64,000 bases of DNA from Kappaphycus alvarezii (lineage: Eukaryota; Rhodophyta; Florideophyceae; Gigartinales; Solieriaceae). This document shows, in pieces, positions 36,806 through 49,000 of the stretch (positions within the stretch are counted from its first letter, which is position 1; each line of letters opens with the position of its first letter). The position numbers and the translations under genes are program-made. The notes beneath the pieces were generated by a model. The model was not told where the DNA came from, ran no database searches, and saw only the letters and a program-made list of their open reading frames with translations. The DNA lies in NCBI GenBank assembly GCA_002205965.3, contig NADL03000604.1:496001-560000 (forward strand), in the 5' to 3' direction.

Positions 36806-37161
36806 TGTGGATATCAAATCAGTGGGCGCCATAGAGATCAAGTATACTAAAAGATCCAACCATGTGCTTCCACTCAAAGGGTGCGTGAGCTCCCTTGACC
36901 CTCGCAAGTGTTACCCTAGATTTATGAATGTTTTCATTTTTAGACTTTCTACATCTACTGTATTTTTTTGCAGGGTTGTGCATGTTTAGAATAAAATGAG
37001 GCTCACCTCCTGCACCCGCAAGGCACTGCGAGAGGCACGACGACGAAGAGAGGAACAAAGGAAGAACAAGGGGTAGTGCACAAACAGCTCGGTCGTCGAG
37101 TTTGTGCTTGAGACAAAAACGCCGGTCGTCGGCGTTCTTTGGAATACTACAGAAACTCACA
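36806..37161 (+). repeat. 3' LTR of the 32-37 kb copia element
   Basis: 356 bp, TGTGGATATC...AAACTCACA, uninterrupted copy of the 5' LTR. It contains a purine-rich tract (about 37028-37075) before the hairpin pair. Confidence 0.88.
37078..37136 (+). promoter_or_regulatory. tandem GTCGT-loop hairpins, 3' LTR of the older element
   Basis: Hairpin 1 (37078-37107) has the bulged 11-bp stem with loop GTCGT. Hairpin 2 (37118-37136) is AACGCCG-GTCGT-CGGCGTT, a perfect 7-bp stem. The pair ends 25 bases before the LTR end. Confidence 0.8.
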
Positions 37162-38780
37162 TCAAACACTGCTACCCCTGTACTCTGTAAGCTCGCACCC
37201 ACTCACTTCAATCCCTAATGGAACATGTGTTCTCCCTTCAAGAAATGATATTACCTTCCAAGGCTAACCTATTTTTAAATCATTAAAACACCACAATTTC
37301 CCCCTCTTTCCAAATAGTAAATGACCCTAAAATTTCCCTCTCTTCTTGCGCAATTTCCAAATGCGTAGTGCGTGCATCCGGAAATTGCTAAATCGTCATC
37401 ACGCCACTTATTTGGTTTTTCTCCGAAAAATCCCAAAAATGTCACTGGCAGCTCACTTCTGTACATGGTATGCCATTGTGCAACATTTTCATCAGTCAAG
37501 AAGTGCAATTGCCGAAGCTTCCTTCAGCTCTACCTACCAAAAATGTCTCTCATCATGAATAATTTCTCTCAACCTAAGTCACCAAGTCGACCGCAAACCT
37601 CCCACTAAACGATAACGACCGTATTTTGGTTGTCTCTTTGGTACTCATCGCCTTTCTCGCCAGGAAGCTCATGCGGTAAATCGTTAATAGCACAAAATTC
37701 GGTATCAACTACCCTGCTTGTGAGTCATTGCTAGGGACAGAGGTACTGCAGAAGTTTTTTTTGTGGCTTTCGGAGGAACAAAAGTGATAGGACTTGGTCT
37801 TTCCATTAAGATGTTACTACATTCGTGCAATAGTAGTAGCATAGTGTTTCCACTTGGGAAACTTCATATTGCGGCTAGGAGAGCTGTTAAACTGGGTCTA
37901 CTCTATTTGTGAGTAAACTGAATTAATGAGCATCTCAGAAGGGATTTTTGCTCCTAACTTCAACATTTATTTCTTACACACCCCTTTTTACAGATTTTTG
38001 GACGTTCAGAACTTGAATTGCATGAAGAGTGTCCATGAAAGCACTAAATAGCAACAGCTCGGTGCACAAAGTCCCCATTACAGTAGTTACACATAAACTT
38101 GGTATTGGAATTTCTACGCCGCTAGCTCAGCATGCCAGCTCAGCCGGGTCATCCAGCGCAGCTTGTCAGCGCTTTAATTCTATACTTAACGGAGGGATTG
38201 AAAGGGAAATCGATGGAATTTTTTGGCTTCTATATTAGACGCTATACAAGCTGATATTGCAGCGGCTTGAGATATCCTGACTCTCCATACAATTTGATAA
38301 CTATAATAGGAGAAGTTTTGATGGGGTTTCATTATTGTGAAAATAAGGTTGGTTTTCTCCAACGGTACTCGAGGTATTTGCTACGAGCTTTCATAGATCG
38401 ATGAAGTCTAGTGGTACTTGCGTAGTACGTCGGGTTTAAACGCGAGGATTGGAACCAGACAGTGGAAATTTGGCGGCATCTATCTAGACATTACACCTTC
38501 TTATTGGTCACACGTGAGCTTATTCCGTATATGTCTACTACGGCATTTTTCCGTAAATTCCTAAGTCAGAAATTGCTCTAATGTTATCTCGAGAAAAGAA
38601 TTCCAGTTTATTCGAAAACGTAACTCAACCTCTTTTCTATCCCCACGTAAAAATACAAAAATACTCGAGATAGCGTCAAATTTACCAATAAAAAAAATAT
38701 TTTAGGGAGGTGGAAAATAGTTTTTGAACCAGCTTCACGAAAGAGATTTTGATATGATCAAAAAAATTTGTTAAGACTTC
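37162..38780. other. intergenic DNA passing from gene-island to A/T-rich composition
   Basis: No gene recognised. The base composition shifts visibly toward A/T after about 38500. Confidence 0.45.
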
Positions 38781-38787
38781 TAGCACC

Positions 38788-39263
38788 TATCCGTCATAGC
38801 AATGTCGTCATATGAGGACAAATATCGTTGTCATACAAAAAGTTAGAGTAAGAAAAAAAATTTTGCCCCATAAAAAGTCACAAGGAAAAATACTCTAGAA
38901 ACGTAGAGATATAGCAAATAGTTACTAAGTAGCTCAAAACTCTTCATCATTTCGGCTAAAGCATGCAGTTGCAGATAGTGAAAGGGTAGAATGTCGGAAA
39001 TTAGAGATAAAATCGAAGGTTATTGAGTGCAAAAAAGTGATTCGTGCTCCTACCAGCGTTCAAATTACTTAAAATTTTGTTATGACCTAGCTCGACTACT
39101 TTTCAAAGTATAGATTAGCTAAAAAAATAGCAGCAAATGATTTTAATTTAAATAAGTATCCCTAAACTTTGTCCTCATATGAAGATAATGGTCCGATAGA
39201 CACTACTGTTCATCCGTCACAGCACTTTACTCATATGAGGCACACTTTTTCCTCATATGAGGA
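38788..39263. repeat. cluster of CTCATATGAG palindromes with a repeated 33-bp module
   Basis: Palindromic cores occur at 38808-38815, 39173-39184, 39230-39239 and 39250-39263 (TCCTCATATGAGGA, perfect 14 bp). Two of them sit in a longer repeated module, ATCCGTCA.AGCA...TCATATGAGG (38788-38820 and 39212-39243). Confidence 0.75.
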
Positions 39264-42200
39264 CAGTTTCCCTTACATTTTGGAAAGGTAAATGATTTTG
39301 GAAGTAAATTTTTACTGCAAAAAAGGTTTCTTGTATTAAATTACAGTAAAGTAGTCTTACCTTACATTTGACCTCGTTCCTGAGACCCTCCACGGTAATA
39401 AGAACTATACTTCCTTCCAAAATGAAGTCGTTTTCATAACTTCTTGTGAAGAGCGGAAGGTGGTGAGGAAAAATTGCTCTAGCCCTGACCGAGGTCAAAA
39501 CCCTTGAAAATTTTGTTTTGATCGGCCATTTACACTCATGTAGTAATACGGAGGGAACGAGAAACGCGCTGAAGTAAAAAAATTGTATTGAAAAAGGAGT
39601 GCTACAAGTAGCCCTATATTTGAACAACGGTCATATAGACACTAGTAGTCTCTAGAATCTTCCTACCATGGATCAGTAACATTAAATTGAAAGTGTTTTA
39701 CATCCTGGCTTCCATTCCGTAACTCATCAGAAGTTTAGCTACGCAATCCGTTCAACGTTTACAGCGTCAGTAATTTGTCGTGCTCCTCAAAATTCAGAGC
39801 TTAGTGAACAGTTTCAATTTTATTCTTTGAGGGACTCTGCGGTGATGCACATTGATACATCAACCATACACGCACCATCACATCTCGTAACGTTTTTTCT
39901 CCCATTTATTTAACATATACTCCTGAAGGTCATCTTGGGTCTGAATTACCTTGCGTGACGATCTACAGCCAAGAAAGCGCTCCTTAAAAATTTTCAATCA
40001 AATTTAATTCTAGTTTTCGATTAGTTACGGGTACATAACTATTCAAATAGCCATTATTTGATTGTTTTGCCTTTGTGGGCTGCCGCGGCATCGTACTGAA
40101 AACTTTATTCAGAGTAGGAGTTCGAACTCTCCAATAAGAACCAAAAAGCCCAAAATTCCTGTGCAAATTTTTAATTTGCAACCTAAATATCAGATAGTAC
40201 AGCCAATCTAAGAATATAATCCTCAAAAATCGTCTCAATTCCTAACGTCTCTATCTCCTGTTTTCCTCTCCTGAGAAGCAAAATATCATTTCATTTTTTC
40301 TGGATAAAGGTAAATGCCGGATAAAGGTAAATGCCGGTAAGACTATCTAGGTTAAATTTTGGTCGTTGGGAAGAATTAATTGGCTCAATTTTTGCTTTTT
40401 TCACGCGTGGTACATTCTTGTCCTTTCACATTGATATTTTATATGTCAATCTGTTTGCTGTGGCTCTTTTTTGTCTAACAGTATCTTTAGTAGTGCTAAT
40501 ACCTCATTGTTTTGAGAGCTTTTCGCGCCGAATCGCTTAGTAGTTGGAAGCACGGCAATTTCGATTTAGAAGAAGGTTTTCTCATATAAATGCATTTCTA
40601 TAAGTCTCCCATTCGTTTCGTAGTTCTGCTTTGCGCTCAATTTTAAGTATTTCAATAACTCTATCTGTCCCATACATAGCTGCCAACTGCATTGGCGCTC
40701 TGTTTAAGGCTTCTGGCGGTTTTACGGTCACTGAAACCACTTTTGGTCAAGTCAACGCGTTCTTTCGTTTTACGACCAAAATTTTCTCGTTTTTCACTAT
40801 ATTTTGTTTAAGATTGACTCCTGTTGTAAAATAATTGAGTGAGATGCATTTTTAATTTGTTATCACAAGTGATGAACGTAAAGAGATTTAAATGAATATT
40901 TTCTCGCTCAAATTTCCGCAACATTGGCAGCTTTTTCAAATTATATCTTGAAGATGTTTTTTCTTTGAAACTCTTAAATATGCCACAGAGACCTGAAAAA
41001 ATATTATTAGCATTTTTTGGGTTAAATCTTCACAATACTTACCTCTACATCACTAAAATGGGCATGCTTAAATGTGAAGTTTTGGCACCGTGCAATGGCC
41101 CTGGAAAAGTTTTGACCAACACGTCATCCTCTACCCTCTTTAATTTAACTAATCATTCTGAGAGTGCAATTCCATGCATTTGCGGTGCTAGCTTTAGTTA
41201 AATTCCTAGCAATAAGTACCTTTCTTGACTTCTTACGATGGCTGGCATCCTCAAAGCAAGATGTATGCATTTGAACACGTCTATTTGTTGGAATAGTGCA
41301 ATATCAAAAAAAGTAACCGATGTGGCTCTTTTCCAACGCAGCTTGATGCCCGTGAACGCGCTAAATTTAGAATTCTGTTGAAGATTGCGAGCTTTAGTGT
41401 AATTTGACGAAGTTTAATTTCTCTTAGTATATTTATTCGGAAAATTATCCTATTTTGCGATAGTTTTACTAGCTCAATATATCTTGCCCCATCTGAGGCC
41501 CTTAGATTCTAATTTTCATAAGGAATGCCTAATGCTTCGATATTATTCCGTTTAAGGAACCAATGTCCATTAAACTCCTTCGCCTTCCGTGGTTTTGGGC
41601 ATGACGTAACAAAATCAGTATTTCTGTGAAATGTTTTACTTTCTGGGAATAGACCAGGATTTTTTTTGCTTTTTGTTGTTAAACTCATGACAAAGCCAAT
41701 GAAAGCATTATCACCTGTTCTTTGAAGCCATAAAATTTCTTCTTTTCTGATATGCAAACTTGACCTTCTTATATATTGCCGGATGGGAAGTTAGCCTGAT
41801 AGAAAGCCACATCTGTGTCATATCGAGCAGCCGTGGAACAATTGAATAATACTCTCATTTATCGTCAACTCTAGAACTGGGAATTGGTCTAAATTGAGTT
41901 TAAATATGGAGTGCAGTTGTCTCAATACCTCAAAATTGTTGTCAAAAGTTTCTCAAACTTTGAGTTCCTACTGTGGCAGCCCATCTAGGCATCCGCTCAT
42001 CTATTTACATACTGCAGGGTAGTTAGGTCGTTAAAAATAAGTTCCTTATTTTCACATTTTGATTAAGGGATGGGGCCGAAATTTTGTGCGTCATTGATAA
42101 TATCAGGAATTCCAATCTTTACACTATAAAATTGTAAGTCCTGCAGTTTTTTAGTACCTTGGCCTTTGATCTACTGTCTCATTAAATCGTCAAATATTGA

Positions 42201-42330
42201 TAGATGCGTATTCTTCGTCTTTGTCTTACAGTCCAGTTCTGCTAATTGAAAAAAGCTGGGAAGCCTACCTTTGTTTCTTTTCAATGGGAGCGACTTTTTA
42301 TTTTAACGAAGTTACATTAAAATAACGTGT
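39264..42330. other. A/T-rich stretch, nothing recognised apart from a short tandem duplication
   Basis: A 17-bp unit GGATAAAGGTAAATGCC is duplicated at 40302-40335. No gene recognised. Confidence 0.5.
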
Positions 42331-43925
42331 TCACATAAAGAAATGGTCAATGGTGGTCTGCTCTACACCCTTGAACTGCTTTTGGTGAATCTCGCGTTGC
42401 ATCGACCGTAGTTTCCTTAACACACACTGCTTCCCTTCATAATCTTCCCCACCATCCAATATCCTTTTCACCAACGCGATGGCCTCAAAATGCCTGTCCA
42501 AGGAGAGCAACAAAATACCACAAGGCTCCGTTTCGTCGCTTGCCGGGACCTACTCTTAAAAATCTTCCACCAATTCGTCCACCATCTGAGACAAATCCGT
42601 AGGTTGATAAAAAATGGGGGTGTTATCTGCTTGTAGGAATGCACTGATGCTCATTCTGCTAGACGGCGCACAGAGCCTAGTGATAGATTCATTCAAAACA
42701 CTGTCGATGTTCGCGTCGCTCGCGCTTGCACCGTAGTCAAGATCTCCATACCTGTGCCTATCAATTAGACCAGTATGGCAGAAGCAATTCGCAAATACTG
42801 CCGGACTTAGCTCCACCCATGCTGTCGTCAACCACTGCATAGCTATAAGTATATCTATATTGTAGATATATTCTGCGCTCTCTTCCGCTAACTCTAAAGC
42901 CCTGTCGTACTGTAGCCGCCTATACCCATTTTTCAAAGAGGTGATGATCCCAGCGTCCATCGGCTGCTGCTTTGAGGTGGTATTTGGCGGCAAATATATA
43001 ATTTTAACATCCTAGAGGTTCAGCAGCGGCTTAGAAGGAGAACTATTAGCATAAAAGTTATCCAAAAGTAACGTAACCTTCCTGACTGGCCCCATGTCAA
43101 TGATTGAGCTAAAACGCTGTAGCCATTCCCAGAACACATCTGTCGTCATCCACGCGCCTCCATTGGCGTCTTAATCGTAGCCAAGGTCCTCGCCGTTGTT
43201 CCTCCCAAACGCTCGTGGCCTTCGCGCATGACCAATGAATTTAAGGTCGATCTTCTGCGAGACGTCTGTATTTGCGCAGGGCATGAATGTCAACCGCGTC
43301 TTGTTATTCTTCAATCCGTAAAGCTGTTTGTGCGCAATGGTCTGATCCATAGCAAGCTTCCATAACAATCCATATTAGTCTGCATTAAAAAAATCTCGAA
43401 GCTTATACCCTCTGAACAGCTTAACTAGCTTCTGCAGCTCCCTTCCTACAACCGTAGGATCCACAGACCTGATTCTCCGTGCGGTTTATAGCATTTGAGA
43501 TTCCACCGCTTCTTGAACCTGTCCAACCAGCCCTGAGAGAGAGAAGCTGAGAGTGAGACGATCGGCTGGGGGGAGCCGAAGGTTGTCAAGCTGCTGGATT
43601 CGACGAGCTTTTTGCTTAATTAATTCACCTCTGAGCATATGCTTATGCTTTGCTCGGCCCAAGATCCAAGCGAAAAGATTTAGTTCCAGCCGATGTGAGC
43701 GTCCTTGGCTCTTTCCCTTTCGAATCTTTTGAACGGAGATCAGAGCGATGAAATTTGTGCGAAAGATTCGCGAGACGGTAGGGGTTCTCGGTTTCTTCAG
43801 AAGCCCGAAATATTCTTGCACCCACAGAGCTATATCATTCAATTTAAAGCTTTTCCCCTGAGCCCTTCATCTCTCGACCTCCGTGCAAATCAACTTTTTC
43901 TGCTCCAAAGTTAAGGAAACATGTT
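42331..43925 (-). pseudogene. pogo/Tigger-type (Tc1/mariner superfamily) transposase, degraded
   Basis: DD-D transposase with a CENP-B-like N-terminal DNA-binding region. From the right: LTLEQKKLICTEVER (about 43910), LNDIALWVQEYFGL and PTVSRIFR (psq-type HTH), LRLPPADRLTLSFS followed in another frame by GWLDRFKKRWNL (CENPB HTH), then the DDE_1 domain. The DDE_1 domain contains FFNAD (first Asp, about 43390), DQTIAHKQLYG, LLLDNFYAN (second Asp, about 43055) and LPPNTTSKQQPMDAGII (third Asp, about 42955). The C-terminal tail ends at 42331. All three catalytic Asp residues remain, but I see one frameshift near 43500 and in-frame stops after FFNAD, after DLGYD, after LLNL and after VEDF. Total length is about 530 codons, normal for the family. 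Terminal inverted repeats were not resolved. Confidence 0.88.
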
Positions 43926-46093
43926 TCATGTTGAGGGAAGCTGATAACTCGGAAGAGTGCAGGTTCGTCCGAGGTTCCTACCTGCTTATGCCTTTCAGCC
44001 TGCACTGCAGTACTCGACTCGGCTATACATCATCTGGCTGACAGTTACAAGTAAAGGGACAGGTAAAAATGTTGATTTTCTTTTAATTTTATAGGCCTCC
44101 CGGCATGGGAACACCTCGATGATTTCACGTACCGCGACATTTCAATTTTCGTTGTTTCACTTACCGTGACCCCACTACACTCGTATGCATCTGCATAAAT
44201 CGAAGCTCAGCGTAACGCCAAATGCCGACATTGACCAGTTGCTAAAGTGACTCTCCTAAACTTGGCAGGGGATGTAAATGGGATTCTTTGAGGGCTTTTG
44301 TAGGACTAAGTTCGTAATTTAGTAATTTGAAATAGATGAAAGTACTGCGCGGCTATTTCAAAATGTCTGCGAAGCACAAAATGTTCTCAGACTTTTCGCA
44401 GATACGCTGCTTCATTCATTGATGCATTTTTTCCTTAAATGGGCAGTTCTCTGCTGAAGTCTAGGGTTAGCTGCTCTCTTCCTCGTTTCTATTTGTCTAA
44501 CATAAAATAATGGAGCCATTTGTAAGACAGTGAATTTCTGGCGGGGCATTTGCTGATTATGGAAATTGATCGTAAATGAGAAAATTTTGCACCATTTCAG
44601 AAATGGTTAATCGATGCAGTATCCAGAATATAATCTGTAAATACTGTGACTGTATGCCAATTTACAGATAAATGACTTTTTCGTGAATTTTGGAACACAG
44701 TCACAATTAACTAGAACTATCTATATCCCTACAAATCGCAAAGAATCAACCACTTGAGGTGTGACTGTCTGTTTTTTTGGTGAAACGAGGCCGGAATAAA
44801 CTCGAATCAAGAGCATTTTTGTTCCAGTCTCTTTGGAAATCAGGGAAGGCTGAAACCATGTACATGTGCCTAAGGAGAGGTGTAAGAGAGCTTAAAATGG
44901 AAAAGAATATAATAAGGGAGTTATTAAGGAAAGGGAATGTATGAAAAAGATATATTAAATCGCTCTAAAATCATTACTACACAGAATTAAGAGCTTTACG
45001 TTTTATCTCCGCAGCTTTTGTGATTATTTGTCCACCGGCGTTTCTCATACGTTCTAGGGAAAAATACCTGTAAATAATAGCGCTCAGAACGGTCCTGAGC
45101 GATTTCGCTCCAGCATTATCTTCCATACAAGCTCTCACTCTTTTTTGCATCTCCTCTTCTTGCTTCATTTTTAAATTAGCATTAAGCTACTTTTCTTTCT
45201 GTTCGGCAAATTTTTTTCTTCCAAAGGCTTAGCACCTCCTATAACATCAAAACGGGACACCTCAATTTGCACTGTGTTCTCAACAATATATACTTTCTAT
45301 TTTCAGTAGGTCCTAACCGTATTATCATCTGAGCGGTAAAACCTATTTGTCCTTGAGAAATTTCGTGAATAGATATCATTATCTGATGAAGATAAAACTT
45401 TCAGGTAATTAATTCTGCTGTCAGCCCCAAATGCGTTGGACAAATCCCAGCTCTTTTGAAACCATAAACAAGGGTTTCAGCCCAGAGAAATTCTGAATAA
45501 ATAATTCAATAATATTTCTATCACGTCTTCAACACAATTTCCGATTTTTCCAGCAGATTTACATACGCTAACGAAAAAATCATGACAGCGACATGTAATT
45601 CAATATTTTAATTCCCGAAGCAGATATTTACAAAGTTTGAAACGATCCCTTGTAAGCACTGACACCTCTAATGCAGCAATTATCACCTCGTAATATCTCA
45701 AATTGCACTTGACCGAAAATTGGGACGGCAAAAGGCAATAAGCAAAACAATATACTCACCGACAGGGTCGGAAAGCTGCCCAAATTTTATGAAGCGAGAT
45801 ACGAAATCCATGAACACATGGATATCAAAACTGCCTACTTCAAGACACTAGAAAGCAGGCCATACTTCAGTAGTAAAATTAGGCTCTTTGTCGACATATA
45901 ATCCATGACTAGGTTTTTGTTCTTGAAAATCTTTGAAAATCCAACAGGAGCCATGAAAACTTCTTTTATACTCACGCAAAATTGCACGAAAATGAGGTTC
46001 GCATATTGAAAACTTACTCTCAGCCAGGATACTTTAGGTCCTACAGAAGTTCCCAAAGGCTGTAACTTCTTTCCAAATGAGTTTACTCCAGGG
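43926..46093. other. A/T-rich stretch beside the pogo element; possible hypothetical exons
   Basis: 44100-44200 (CACCTCGATGATTTCACGTA...) may be the pogo element's right terminus, but no inverted partner was found on the left. A minus-strand frame at 44977-45168 (ending AEIKRKALNSV) and an open stretch at about 45190-45300 could be exons. Products unrecognised. Confidence 0.4.
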
Positions 46094-49000
46094 TGTTACC
46101 AATTTATTTCATTTAACTTACGGCGGCGGTTCGTTTTTTATTATGATATCGTCTTGTGACATTCTGTCTTTGGTGCTTTGTTGTAGAGCGCGATTTTGTT
46201 CCACGTTTTCTGTTTGTTTTAAGTGCTTTGTCAGCCCCCTGTGAAAACGGGGGGCTTTTGTACGGAATCTCGCGATTGATATGGGTTAACGAGGTATTTT
46301 GCCTGCTGTGATGGCGCGTTGTAGAGTTTTTGGAGGCTTTTGTGCGTGTTATCGACTTGGGGGATGAGGTTGAGGTTTATCGCAGCGGTGAAGCATTTTA
46401 TTTTGATCTTGTCGAGGGATTTCGTGGGTATATCTGCTATGTTGTGAGCTGACGCTAAGTGATGGAGTGTGACATTTTTTTCATTTTAAGTGTTCATAAA
46501 AATTGTGTATTGGTCGGTCGATGACCTTGCGTTTCTTCGTTGTGGAGCGGCTGTTCGCAACCTGACAATGGATTTGCTATCAATTATCAGCTTTTTCGCT
46601 GAGTTGAAGAGGATACCGCAGTCTTGAATGAGTTTTCGGGACCAAATTTTCTGTTTTACTGCGTTGGAAGCGGATAGAAATTCAGCCTCACAAGTTGAGC
46701 GGGCGACCACAGCTTTATTGGCACAAGTCCAGCTGAGGGGTGATCCAAACGCCGTGTGGATGATGCAGGTTCTGTATTTTCTGTCGGGGCAGTTCGCGAA
46801 GTCCGCGTCGCTATATGAAAAAATTGCCTAGGGCTTTGTCGTCGGTAGCACGACGGTATATAATGCCATGGTGTGAAGCGCCTTTGACGTATTGAACCAA
46901 ACACTCAGGAGTTTGTGGTGGTGGATAGTCGGGTTTTGTATTGATTCTGAGAGGAAGTTGACGGCGTACTGCAGGTCGGGATGTGTGCTGCTAGTGATGT
47001 ATCTAAGATCTCCAATAACTTGCTGATAGTTATTCTTGTGGTCTTTGCTGAGTGGAACTGTTTGAGCTGCTTCATGCCAGTTGGTGTTTAGCAGCGGGGT
47101 TTGGCGAATGCGGCTGTTGGTGATACATTTTTTGTGCAGTAGAGCCATGATTAAATGAGGCTGGCTTATGTGGATGTCGCCGTTAGCGGTTGGGTTCACG
47201 TGACATTTTAGATACGTGGTGGGATAGCCAAGGTCGCTGATGTTGTACACGGATTTAAGTGTGGTAATGAGTTCAGCGATGAGTTGTTTAGAAGGCAAGA
47301 CGGGTTAGAAGTCATTCATACTCACTGTTATGAGTATCGGTTGCCCGTGTTTCGTTTTTGAGAATAGGCCGGGGTCAGCTTGTCTTTGGCGATAGCCGTG
47401 CTTCTTGAGATGAGCTCAAAATCCCTGGTGGTATGTATAGGCGGCAGGGGAAGTGCCATACAAGTTGCGGAGTAAGACTCCGTGTGGTTCGGGTGCTTGA
47501 GTTCGCCGTTGAAGCGAGGTCGCTCAGGTATAAAAACCAGTCGGTCGTTAGTATACAGTTCATGCAGGTATGGCGCAGTGATGTCAAAATGGCCCATGTG
47601 CCAACCGAAGAGGGCAGTTATAGCGATGAGGAATCGAACTGTTGTTTTTGGTCATATTTGATGTGGTTTGGTTGGGATCTTAATGCAAAGATCGTTGCGT
47701 TATGTCGCCACGCACTGAGCGGCGGGCTTTGCGATCAAGCTGTAGCGTATGGGAGTGCTTGTAGTGGTAGTTCATCTTGTGTGGTATGACTTTTCCGCCT
47801 TTGGGAACACGTTTGTTGTGAATACATTTGAATGTATTTTGTTTGTCAATTGTTTCCGATTCCTTGCTGTGGGCAATGGCCCAAGCATCTGCATATGTGT
47901 AGGTGCGAGCTTGTGCGGCGGTTTGGGGCGTTTTAAGCGGGTATTGCGGTGTTGAAGTCATTTAGACAGGGGTGGTTAATGTGGGATAATTTTGAGGGTT
48001 GTACAGGTGGAGGTAGACAGCTCGTGCGTTGAGGTATTCGTTATTCTGTGATTTCCGAACACCTATGAGTGTTTCTGTGAGCCCTTTCATGTGGCGGACT
48101 GGTATTGCTCGCGGGGATAGTCTTTATTTGGGCTTTAGAACTGGGATGCGTCCAAATTATCCGAATAAGGATAGTCGCGTAGGGTTGGGTAGGGATTGGT
48201 GCAAGAGCTGTTGGGGTGGCTGCTTGGTGTATCATAAAGTTTTATTTGAATACAGCATCTTGTAGGAAGTCTTTCCAGAATTTCATTAGAATTCCAGCCG
48301 TGTTCAGTGCCACGCGTGTTGCGTTCATGAGCAAGAGATTAATGAGCTTGGATCGAGAGTCCTCTTAGGGTTGGTATGTCCTGTATTTCTTGAGATGGGG
48401 TCTATGGGATTTGTGGAGGGAGCGGAGGGGGATGGACAGGAATTATTTGGCGTTGTCAACTCGGGTAGTGGTGTGGGGGTTGCAGTGTAGCGCTGTGATA
48501 AGGGCGAATTGGTGAGGCATGTACTTAGCGACTTGTGTGCGGTTTTTGAGGAAGTACATATGGAGATGGCGGCTTCCAACATCCATTAATGTGAGGAAGT
48601 AGAGAACGCTATGGTTGGACGGGAGTTTTATAGGTCCACATTTGTTTGTGGTGTACCCTCCTACGGGGTATTGTTTGATGCTTTTGCGGTGTGGGTATTG
48701 GGTCAGTTTGGCGATACGGCATGAGATTCAATTGATTGGTGGTTGAGGATGAGCGAGTTTGGGGGTGATGGATAAGATTTTACGTTGGACCATTTGTTTC
48801 ATTGCGTATGGTAGGGCATAGTTGAGGATTAGATGCCATTTGTGTAGTATTTGAGTTGACAAAAGGCTGTTTTGTGTTGGTTGTGGGTGTCGGGGCGTGG
48901 TTTTAGTTGGCGTGGTTGAGTCATTGCGGGTAAAACATGGTGTCTTTTGGGGAGGGTTTGCGCTGGTTGCGGTGGTTGGCGTCGGTTTGGTTGAAGCCAT

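Larger units (their letters stand above)
32209..37161 (+). mobile_element. Ty1/copia-type LTR element, older relative of the 25-31 kb element
   Basis: The 5' LTR (32209-33008, enlarged by a nested insertion) and 3' LTR (36806-37161) share TGTGGA starts and CTCACA/CTCACC ends. Flanks TCCAA and TCAAA look like a 5-bp target duplication with one mismatch. Between them lie a gag remnant (about 33619-33800, FPPSVLFG matching FPPAVLFG of the neighbour), a protease region (about 33840-34060), a pre-integrase finger and integrase (about 34130-34740), RT (about 35280-36000, copia-like) and RNase H (about 36200-36760). The coding part is the same family as 25483-31455, but the LTR sequences are largely different. 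It is broken, with more than ten breaks, and is much older than its neighbour. Confidence 0.9.

Noticed and set aside
40105-40140. tRNA-like GAGTTCGAACTC box
   Set aside because: The T-arm does not pair properly and no A-box, acceptor stem or anticodon arm can be drawn around it.
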